From assembly GCA_021837545.1 (NCBI GenBank), contig JAKBFR010000074.1, positions 1 through 11,646 on the forward strand: DNA of 11,646 nucleotides, read 5' to 3'. A program made the translations under genes and the position numbers. This DNA comes from Bacillota bacterium. GTDB lineage: Bacteria; Bacillota_A; Clostridia; Clostridiales; Clostridiaceae. Shown here in pieces: positions 1 to 5,270 of the stretch (position 1 is the stretch's first letter; each line of letters opens with the position of its first letter). The notes under the pieces are model-generated. The model did not search any database. It was not told the origin of the DNA and saw nothing but the letters and a program-made list of their open reading frames with translations.

Positions 1-65
1 AAAAAATCATGTAAAATTATAATGTTATAAAAAACAAATAGTAAATTTTGAAAGGGGAAAATATT

Positions 66-419
66 ATGGATTATGAATCAATAATAGAAAATATCAAAAA
101 GGAAAATGGTGAAGTTCCAAGGCCAATAGAAGTATTAGGTGTTTTGGATGAAAGTCTTGTTGTAAACCACATGATGGATAAGAAATTTGTCATGTCAAAA
201 GATGCAATACCAGAAAAATATAAAGCATTAATGCTTTTATCTGCGGCAATAGCATTAGATTCACAAGCTTGTATAATGATGAATACTAAAGCTGCAAAGA
301 AAATTGGGGCAACTGTTGAGGAAATAATGGAGGTATTTGCTATAGCTAAATTTGCTAAAGCAGCTACAGCTCTATCAAGTTCAGCTCCTGCTTTTGAGTG
401 GCTTTTAGAAAATAAATAA
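66..419 (+). CDS. carboxymuconolactone decarboxylase (AhpD-like) family protein
   Basis: Predicted 117-aa cytosolic all-helical protein of the CMD/AhpD fold. Seen: the N-terminal part ends in an IPEKYKALMLLSAAIAL helix, followed by SQACIMMNTKAAKKIGAT (about residues 66-83), which aligns with the family motif CxxCxxHxxxAxxxGAT, then EEIMEVFAIAKF. Only the second cysteine of the motif (Cys69) is kept: the first position is Ser and the histidine is Asn, so AhpD-type disulfide reductase chemistry is unlikely. The start is ATG at 66, because AGGGG at 53-57 lies 8 nt upstream; an in-frame TTG at 48 lies before that site and is not favoured. CMD proteins are common near metal(loid) and redox genes, so a role in arsenic or thiol stress is inference from context. 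The family call is solid; substrate and reaction are unknown. A truncated CDF gene follows immediately. Confidence 0.82.
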   Translation: MDYESIIENIKKENGEVPRPIEVLGVLDESLVVNHMMDKKFVMSKDAIPEKYKALMLLSAAIALDSQACIMMNTKAAKKIGATVEEIMEVFAIAKFAKAATALSSSAPAFEWLLENK

Positions 420-421
420 CA

Positions 422-1006
422 AAATTTATAACGCCAGAAAAAATAAATGGTGTAATAGTTATATGGGTAGCGTTAATAGGTCTTATTGCAAATGCTCTTG
501 GAGCATATTTACTTAGCAAAGGTTCAAAGGAAGATATAAATATGAAATCTACATATCTTCACCTTATAAGTGATGCATTATCTTCAGTAGGAGTAGTTAT
601 AGGTGGAATAATTATTTATTATTTTAATATTTACTGGGTTGATCCACTGCTTACTATAATTATAGGAGTATATGTGATTAAAGAAAGTTATGAAATACTA
701 AAACAAGCAATTAATATTTTGATGCAAGGAGTTCCAGAAAATATAAATATAAATGAACTTGTTCACGAAATTCAAGAAATAGAAGGGGTGAAAAATGTTC
801 ATCATGTGCATGTATGGGGATTAAACGATAATAATATATTTTTTGAAGCTCATGTCAACTTAAACCAAGATATATTAGTAAGTGAAACAGTAAAAACATA
901 TGAAAATATTGAACATGAATTAAAAGAGCATTTTGGAATTAAGCATATTACAATTCAGTTTGAATATGATTGCCACGATAATACTGGAATAGTTAAAAAT
1001 GAATAA
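422..1006 (+). pseudogene. N-terminally truncated CDF-family cation efflux transporter
   Basis: The reading frame opens right after the stop of the preceding gene and codes for about the last 195 residues of a cation diffusion facilitator (CzcD/ZitB type; normally about 300 aa). Seen from 446: a membrane segment (NGVIVIWVALIGLIANALGAY), a loop, then from 542 the HLISD metal-site helix (His and Asp four apart), GVVIGGIIIYYF, WVDPLL, and the cytoplasmic domain with GVPENI, VKNVHHVHVWGL and ITIQFEYDC near the end. The first two membrane helices, including the other half of the metal site, are missing, and there is no start codon until ATG 542. A Shine-Dalgarno-like AAAGGAAG upstream of 542 might allow a 154-aa C-terminal product. 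A pseudogene made by deletion is the simplest reading. It would have exported Zn2+, Cd2+, Co2+ or similar ions. Confidence 0.78.
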
Positions 1007-1024
1007 AAGGAGATGTGATATGTA

Positions 1025-1510
1025 ATGAGCAATTATATTTTATATGACATAACTATAATTCTTTTAATTATTTCATTTTACAAAGATAAGAAAAAAACTA
1101 AAATGGCACTTAAAAAATCTTGGAAGTCATTTGAAAATATTTTGCCTAAATTTTTAGGAGTTATAATGCTCGTAGGTGTATTATTAGCCGTATTAAATGC
1201 AGAAGTAATATCAAAAATTATTGGAAATAATTCTGGATGGTTTGGAGTGATAGCTGCAGCATTAGTTGGTGCAATAACATTAATACCTGGATTTGTTGCT
1301 TTCCCAACAGCAGCAATGCTTATACAAAATGGAGCGGGAATTATGCAAATAGCAGCTTTCGTGTCAACTTTAATGATGGTAGGAATTGTTACTATGCCAG
1401 TTGAAATAAAATATTTTGGTAAGAAATTAACTATTTTAAGAAATATATTTGCATTTATATTTTCATTACTCGTTGCATTTATTATTGGAAAGGTGGTTAG
1501 TGGCATATGA
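1025..1510 (+). CDS. ArsP/DUF318-type permease, first half
   Basis: A 161-aa integral membrane protein with four to five predicted helices (about residues 4-19, 41-62, 72-96, 106-126, 137-158). The signature PGFVAFPTAAMLIQNGAG (about residues 88-105) is typical of the permease family PF03773 (DUF318/ArsP), whose full-length members have two such repeats. Known family role: ArsP exports trivalent organoarsenicals; many relatives have unknown substrates. No cysteine is present in this half. The start is ATG 1025, 12 nt after GGAG (1009-1012); an earlier ATG at 1020 is followed at once by TAA. The stop overlaps the start of the second half (ATGA), so the two are translationally coupled and probably form a heterodimer. 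Family assignment is good; an organoarsenical substrate is inference from the nearby ars operon. Confidence 0.78.
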   Translation: MSNYILYDITIILLIISFYKDKKKTKMALKKSWKSFENILPKFLGVIMLVGVLLAVLNAEVISKIIGNNSGWFGVIAAALVGAITLIPGFVAFPTAAMLIQNGAGIMQIAAFVSTLMMVGIVTMPVEIKYFGKKLTILRNIFAFIFSLLVAFIIGKVVSGI

Positions 1511-2040
1511 AGAATTTAATTACGAAATATAGATTTTTTGTTGGAACAATAGTTATTGTAGGAATTATCACTATAATTAATAAAGAATTAGGACTTAAAT
1601 CTTTAGGTATTGCAGGTTTTAGTTTTAAAGAAATGGCTTTAGTTATACCACCAGTTTTTATTCTACTCGGATTACTTGATGTATGGGTTCCAAAAGAAAC
1701 TATGATTAAATATATGGGAGAAGGATCTGGAATTAAAGGAATTATATTATCTATACTTATAGGATCTGCCGCAGCAGGACCACTTTATGGAGCATTTCCA
1801 GTTGCAGCAGTTTTTATGAAAAAGGGAGTGAAGTTTACCAATATCCTTATATTTATAGGAGCATGGTCTACTACTAAAATTCCAATGTTTATTTTTGAAA
1901 TGTCATCTCTTGGAAAATCATTTGCAATAACTAGATTATTAATTGATATTCCAGGAATCATAATAATTGCTTATATATTATCAGCATTTGTTTCTAAAGA
2001 TGAAATTAACAGAATTTATAAGAATGCAGAAAACCTATAA
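1507..2040 (+). CDS. ArsP/DUF318-type permease, second half
   Basis: A 177-aa membrane protein with about five helices (about residues 9-24, 42-60, 76-100, 111-130, 143-162). It carries GPLYGAFPVAAVFMKKG (about residues 91-107), clearly the counterpart of the FPTAAMLIQNGAG motif in the preceding gene. Together the two products make up the two internal repeats of a PF03773 permease. The ATG overlaps the upstream stop codon, and its ribosome binding site (AAAGGTGG at about 1489-1496) lies inside the upstream gene, which favours equal expression. It contains no cysteines, unlike the cysteine-bearing ArsP proteins described for organoarsenical efflux, so the substrate may differ. The C-terminus ends in a short charged tail (KDEINRIYKNAENL). 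A terminator hairpin lies about 80 bp downstream, so this is probably the last gene of its operon. Confidence 0.78.
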   Translation: MKNLITKYRFFVGTIVIVGIITIINKELGLKSLGIAGFSFKEMALVIPPVFILLGLLDVWVPKETMIKYMGEGSGIKGIILSILIGSAAAGPLYGAFPVAAVFMKKGVKFTNILIFIGAWSTTKIPMFIFEMSSLGKSFAITRLLIDIPGIIIIAYILSAFVSKDEINRIYKNAENL

Positions 2041-2070
2041 AGCATCTAAAAAATAAAGATTATATGATTA

Positions 2071-2092
2071 AACCACAAAAAGTTGTAAGGTT
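2071..2092 (+). terminator. weak bulged hairpin after permease operon
   Basis: AACC-ACAA (2071-2078) can pair with TTGT-AA-GGTT (2083-2092), giving eight base pairs with a two-base bulge. It is followed by GTTTTAAATTT. It could help stop transcription ahead of the stronger hairpin at 2121-2157, but is marginal on its own. Confidence 0.3.
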
Positions 2093-2120
2093 GTTTTAAA
2101 TTTACAAATAGATAAATATA

Positions 2121-2157
2121 AAAGCAAACTACTTAGTCCAATTTGGTAGTTTGCTTT
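2121..2157 (+). terminator. probable rho-independent terminator (bidirectional)
   Basis: A perfect 12-bp stem (AAAGCAAACTAC at 2121-2132 with GTAGTTTGCTTT at 2146-2157) encloses a 13-nt loop and is followed by GTTTTAG. It separates the permease operon from the ars operon. The loop is large and the T-run short, so termination efficiency is uncertain; the A-rich 5' arm also gives a T-run on the opposite strand. Confidence 0.7.
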
Positions 2158-2241
2158 GTTTTAGATAATTTTAAAAATGATGTATAGTTATTAGAATATT
2201 TTCATAATACTATTTTGTGGCAATAATTAAATTTTCGCATA

Positions 2242-2269
2242 AAATAAATATATAGATAGATATTTATTT
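2242..2269. promoter_or_regulatory. perfect 10-bp inverted repeat upstream of arsR promoter
   Basis: AAATAAATAT (2242-2251) and ATATTTATTT (2260-2269) are perfect inverted arms around ATAGATAG. The site is 36 bp upstream of the -35 box. Its centre shares ATAGAT with the palindrome at 2339-2354, so it could be a distal operator for ArsR or another regulator. AT-rich sequence makes chance palindromes more likely. Confidence 0.4.
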
Positions 2270-2305
2270 AGTGATAATAAAAACTCTTTTAAAATAAGAA
2301 TAATA

Positions 2306-2334
2306 TTGACAATATATAGATGATGTTTTATATT
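2306..2334 (+). promoter_or_regulatory. arsR promoter (sigma-A type)
   Basis: A perfect -35 box TTGACA (2306-2311) is separated by 17 bp from a TATATT -10 box (2329-2334), 36 bp upstream of the arsR start. This is the best sigma-A promoter in the window and probably drives arsR-arsD-arsA-oxidoreductase-acr3. Confidence 0.75.
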
Positions 2335-2338
2335 ATAA

Positions 2339-2354
2339 ATAGATGAATATCTAT
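2339..2354. promoter_or_regulatory. candidate ArsR operator palindrome
   Basis: ATAGAT-GAAT-ATCTAT is a perfect 6-4-6 palindrome just after the -10 box, around the likely transcription start. ATAGATGA also occurs at 2316-2323 inside the -35/-10 spacer. ArsR/SmtB proteins typically bind such AT-rich dyads over or near the start site and release on As(III). Assignment to this ArsR is inference from position. Confidence 0.55.
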
Positions 2355-2369
2355 ATGGAGAGGTTCTGA

Positions 2370-2696
2370 ATGAAGATGAATTATGAAGAAAATACAAAAA
2401 TATTTAAAGCATTATCTGATGCAAGTAGACTAAAAATAATTGATATATTATCATGTGGAGAAATGTGTGCATGTGATATCCTACAACATTTTGATTTTAC
2501 ACAACCAACACTTTCGCATCATATGAAAGTATTAATTGAGTCTGGAATTGTAGAAGCTAGAAAGGAAGGTCTTTGGAATTATTACTATTTAAATATTAAT
2601 AATTGTAATAAGTTAAGTATATTTTTAATGAATCTTGTAACAGAAACAGAAGAATGTATTTGTAAGGATAAATCAAAATGTACTTGTAAGCAGTGA
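2370..2696 (+). CDS. arsR: ArsR-family arsenite-responsive transcriptional repressor
   Basis: A 108-aa winged-helix dimeric repressor of the ArsR/SmtB family that should bind the upstream dyad and dissociate when As(III) or Sb(III) is bound. Seen: FKALSDASRLKIIDIL near the N-terminus; EMCACDI (Cys33, Cys35), matching the ELCVCDL arsenic-binding motif of classical ArsR proteins, plus Cys29 nearby; the recognition helix TQPTLSHHMKVL (about 44-55); and a wing (ARKEGLWNYY). The C-terminal tail carries four more cysteines in two CxC pairs (Cys96, 98, 104, 106), which most ArsR proteins lack. The start is ATG 2370, 6 nt after GGAGAGG; an internal ATG at 2376 is less well spaced. First gene of the ars operon and presumably self-regulating. 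Its last codons lie in the first copy of a 77-bp tandem repeat. Confidence 0.93.
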   Translation: MKMNYEENTKIFKALSDASRLKIIDILSCGEMCACDILQHFDFTQPTLSHHMKVLIESGIVEARKEGLWNYYYLNINNCNKLSIFLMNLVTETEECICKDKSKCTCKQ

Positions 2697-2840
2697 ACCA
2701 AAATCTTGTATTTTGAGTGAATCGCTTACACCTACGAACGCATGTGAGTAGTGTGTTTCATTATAAGCAGAGAACCAAAATCTTGTATTTTGTGTGAATC
2801 GCCTACACCTATGAACGTATGTGAGTAGTATGTTTCATTT
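2687..2840 (+). repeat. two-copy 77-bp tandem repeat between arsR and arsD
   Basis: Copy 1 (2687-2763) and copy 2 (2764-2840) are the same length and differ at about eight positions. Copy 1 begins in the last codons of arsR and contains its TGA stop; in copy 2 the corresponding triplet is AGA. Both keep a hairpin CAAAAT-CTTGT-ATTTTG (2699-2715 and 2776-2792). Copy 1 also has CTTACA/TGTGAG pairing (2725-2730 with 2743-2748), which is weaker in copy 2. It could modulate read-through from arsR into arsD or be a dispersed intergenic repeat; the sequence cannot decide which. Confidence 0.85.
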
Positions 2841-2879
2841 ATTTATGCTTAACGAGATATCATAAGGAGTGAATGTAAA

Positions 2880-3266
2880 ATGAAAAAAATGATAATATTT
2901 GATCCAGCTATGTGTTGTTCGACTGGTGTTTGTGGACCATCTGTAAATAAGGAATTATTAAGAGTTTCAACTGTTTTAAACACATTGAAGAATAAGGGCG
3001 TATTAGTTGAAAGATATAATCTTACAAGTAATCCTCAAGCTTTTATTGATAATAAAGAAATAAATGCAATATTAAATACTAAAGGAGTAGATACATTGCC
3101 TGTAACTATGGTAGATGGAATTGTAGTTAAAGAAGGTAACTATCCAACTAATGAAGAATTTTGTAGTTTATTAGAAATACCAGCAAGCTATTTAGCAGTT
3201 AATATAAAAAAAACTAATATAAAGAAATCTAATAATGGTTGTGGATGTAAAGGTGGATGTTGTTAG
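2880..3266 (+). CDS. arsD: ArsD arsenic metallochaperone
   Basis: A 128-aa protein of the ArsD family. Known role: it binds As(III)/Sb(III) in the cytosol, passes it to ArsA and raises ArsA activity at low arsenite; it is also a weak repressor in some operons. Seen: a thioredoxin-like N-terminus MIIFDPAMCCSTGVCGP with Cys12, Cys13 and Cys18, the three residues needed for metalloid transfer; a central FxxN...LPVTMVDG segment (TLPVTMVDG about 72-80); and a C-terminal GCGCKGGCC tail with Cys121, 123, 127 and 128, resembling the vicinal cysteine pairs of classical ArsD. The ATG at 2880 follows GGAG (2865-2868) by 11 nt; a start-stop ATGTAA lies between (2873-2878). It sits between arsR and arsA as in many arsRDA operons. 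Confidence 0.94.
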   Translation: MKKMIIFDPAMCCSTGVCGPSVNKELLRVSTVLNTLKNKGVLVERYNLTSNPQAFIDNKEINAILNTKGVDTLPVTMVDGIVVKEGNYPTNEEFCSLLEIPASYLAVNIKKTNIKKSNNGCGCKGGCC

Positions 3267-3325
3267 AAGATAGTTTTGATTTAGAGGAGAAAGTGATTAT
3301 TTTTAAGTAGAAGGGAAGGCAGATT

Positions 3326-5074
3326 ATGTTTAAAGCATTTGATATAAAAGAACTGAACTTAACTAAGTATTTATTTTTTACTGGAAAAGGTGGAGTTGGT
3401 AAGACTTCAACAGCATGTGCAGTTGCGCTGAGTCTAGCTGATGAAGGAAAGAAGATTATGCTTGTAAGTACCGATCCAGCTTCAAATTTTCAAGATGTAT
3501 TTGGTACTGAATTAAATAACAAGGGAGTTCAGATAAAGGAAGTTCCTAATTTAGTAGTAGCAAATTTTGAACCAGAAGCTGCAGCAGCTGAATATAGAGA
3601 AAGTGTTATTGGTCCATATAGAGGAAAATTGCCAGAAGCAGTATTAAAGAATATGGAAGAACAATTATCAGGGTCATGTACTGTAGAAATTGCAGCATTT
3701 AATGAATTTTCATCTATGATAACCGATGAAAAAGTGTTTCATGAATATGATCATATAATATTCGATACAGCACCAACAGGTCATACTTTAAGAATGTTAC
3801 AGTTACCTTCTGCTTGGAGTAATTTTATTGATGAAAGCACTCATGGAGCATCATGTTTAGGTCAACTTGCTGGTCTTGAAGATAAGAAAGAAATCTATAA
3901 AAATGCAGTAAATACTTTAGCGGATAAAGATAAGACGGTACTTGTACTTGTATCTCGCCCTGAGATTTCTCCACTAAAAGAAGCAGAAAGAGCTTCAAGT
4001 GAACTTCAAGAAATAGGAGTAAAAAATCAAATACTAGTTGTAAATGGTGTACTTCAAAATCATGATGATGAGCTATCAACTGCTATTTATGAAAAGCAAC
4101 AAAAAGCTTTAGAAAATATGCCAGCTAAACTTAAAAATATTGAAACTTTTGAAATTCCTTTAAGACCTTATAATATAACAGGACTAGAAAATGTAAGAGC
4201 TTTACTAAAAGAAAACCATATTAAAGTTAGCAGCGATACTTTAAACATGACTTCAGTACCAAAACTAAAAAATGTTATAGAAGATCTTTATAATAGTAAT
4301 AAAAAAGTTATATTCACTATGGGTAAAGGTGGAGTAGGTAAGACAACGATAGCAGCTGCAATAGCATTAGGTTTATCTAAGAAAGGTAAAAAGGTTCATT
4401 TAACAACTACTGATCCAGCGGGTCACTTAAAGTTTGTATTAGATGAAAGTTATGGAATTTCATTAAGCAATATTGATGAAAAAGAAGAACTTGAAAAATA
4501 TAGGCAAGAAGTATTAGGTAAAGCAAGAGAAAATAATATGACTGATGAAGATATTGAGTATATTGAAGAGGATTTAAGATCACCTTGTACTCAAGAAATA
4601 GCAGTATTTAGAGCTTTTGCAGAAATCGTTGAAAAATCAGAAAATGAAGTGGTAGTAATAGATACAGCTCCAACAGGGCATACTTTATTACTTTTAGATT
4701 CAACTGAAAGTTATAATAGAGAAATTTCTAGATCAGAAGGAGATATACCAGAATCAGTCATAAACTTATTGCCTAAATTAAGAAATGAAAAAGAAACAGA
4801 GGTTATTATAGTAACTTTAGCTGAGACAACTCCTGTTTATGAAGCTATGAGACTTCAAAAGGATTTAGATAGAGCAAAGATTCATAGTAAATGGTGGGTA
4901 ATAAATTCAAGCCTTTATGCAACTAATACAAGTAATGATATATTAAAGGCAAAGGCAAGTAATGAAATTCAGTGGATTAATAAAGTTTGCGAAATTTCAA
5001 ATGGAAACTTTGGAGTTATTGAATGGAAAGCTGATGAAGTTAAGGGTGAAAAACTTAGTGAGTTAATAGATTAG
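3326..5074 (+). CDS. arsA: ArsA arsenite-translocating ATPase (A1-A2 fused form)
   Basis: A 582-aa soluble ATPase that associates with a membrane arsenite carrier, here presumably Acr3, and powers efflux. Seen: two homologous halves, each with a deviant Walker A motif GKGGVGKT (residues 20-27 and 333-340), a STDPAS or TTDPAG switch, and the ArsA signature DTAPTGHT (147-154 and 446-453). The three cysteines that bind As(III) in known ArsA are all present: Cys118 (SGSCTVEIAAF), Cys177 (HGASCLGQL) and Cys421 (RSPCTQEIAVF). Length matches full-length double ArsA (about 580 aa), so the gene is intact. The ATG at 3326 follows AAGGGAAGG (3311-3319). Between arsD and this start there is a second Shine-Dalgarno (GAGGAG) before a five-codon GTG frame, probably meaningless. 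A long hairpin follows the stop. Confidence 0.96.
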   Translation: MFKAFDIKELNLTKYLFFTGKGGVGKTSTACAVALSLADEGKKIMLVSTDPASNFQDVFGTELNNKGVQIKEVPNLVVANFEPEAAAAEYRESVIGPYRGKLPEAVLKNMEEQLSGSCTVEIAAFNEFSSMITDEKVFHEYDHIIFDTAPTGHTLRMLQLPSAWSNFIDESTHGASCLGQLAGLEDKKEIYKNAVNTLADKDKTVLVLVSRPEISPLKEAERASSELQEIGVKNQILVVNGVLQNHDDELSTAIYEKQQKALENMPAKLKNIETFEIPLRPYNITGLENVRALLKENHIKVSSDTLNMTSVPKLKNVIEDLYNSNKKVIFTMGKGGVGKTTIAAAIALGLSKKGKKVHLTTTDPAGHLKFVLDESYGISLSNIDEKEELEKYRQEVLGKARENNMTDEDIEYIEEDLRSPCTQEIAVFRAFAEIVEKSENEVVVIDTAPTGHTLLLLDSTESYNREISRSEGDIPESVINLLPKLRNEKETEVIIVTLAETTPVYEAMRLQKDLDRAKIHSKWWVINSSLYATNTSNDILKAKASNEIQWINKVCEISNGNFGVIEWKADEVKGEKLSELID

Positions 5075-5083
5075 TTATAAACA

Positions 5084-5135
5084 TAATATGGTAATATTCT
5101 AAACCATATATATTCTTAAGAATATTGCCATATTA
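5084..5135 (+). repeat. 17-bp stem hairpin between arsA and oxidoreductase gene
   Basis: Arms 5084-5100 and 5119-5135 pair over 17 bp with an 18-nt loop. One pair is U-G in the sense RNA, and would be an A-C mismatch if the other strand were transcribed. There is no T-run downstream, so it is more likely an RNA processing or stability element, or an attenuator, than a standard terminator. Confidence 0.7.
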
Positions 5136-5270
5136 GAATACACACCTATAAAAAGAGTGCGACAGCACAACCAAGAACTTTTTAACAGATTAAAATCCAA
5201 AATATTTATTCAGTTATATTATAGAACTGGATTTAACAGAGCTTTTATAAAAAATGAGGAGGATGAAAAG

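Noticed and set aside
48..65. Alternative TTG start extending the CMD protein by six residues
   Set aside because: The extension includes the Shine-Dalgarno sequence itself (AGGGG at 53-57), which is correctly spaced for ATG 66.
1078..1506. 142-aa minus-strand frame opposite the first permease half
   Set aside because: Shadow of the permease gene; no ribosome binding site and no domain, while the plus strand has clear family motifs.
3293..3310. Five-codon GTG frame with a Shine-Dalgarno upstream of arsA
   Set aside because: Too short to support as a gene; GTG start and no conservation evidence available.
3825..4079. 84-aa minus-strand frame inside arsA
   Set aside because: Low-complexity His/Leu-rich shadow of the ArsA coding strand.
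5157..5270. GTG start extending the flavoprotein by 38 residues
   Set aside because: The FAD-binding N-terminus normally starts at MRLIVIG; AGGAGG at 5257-5262 serves ATG 5271, and the upstream residues resemble no part of the family.
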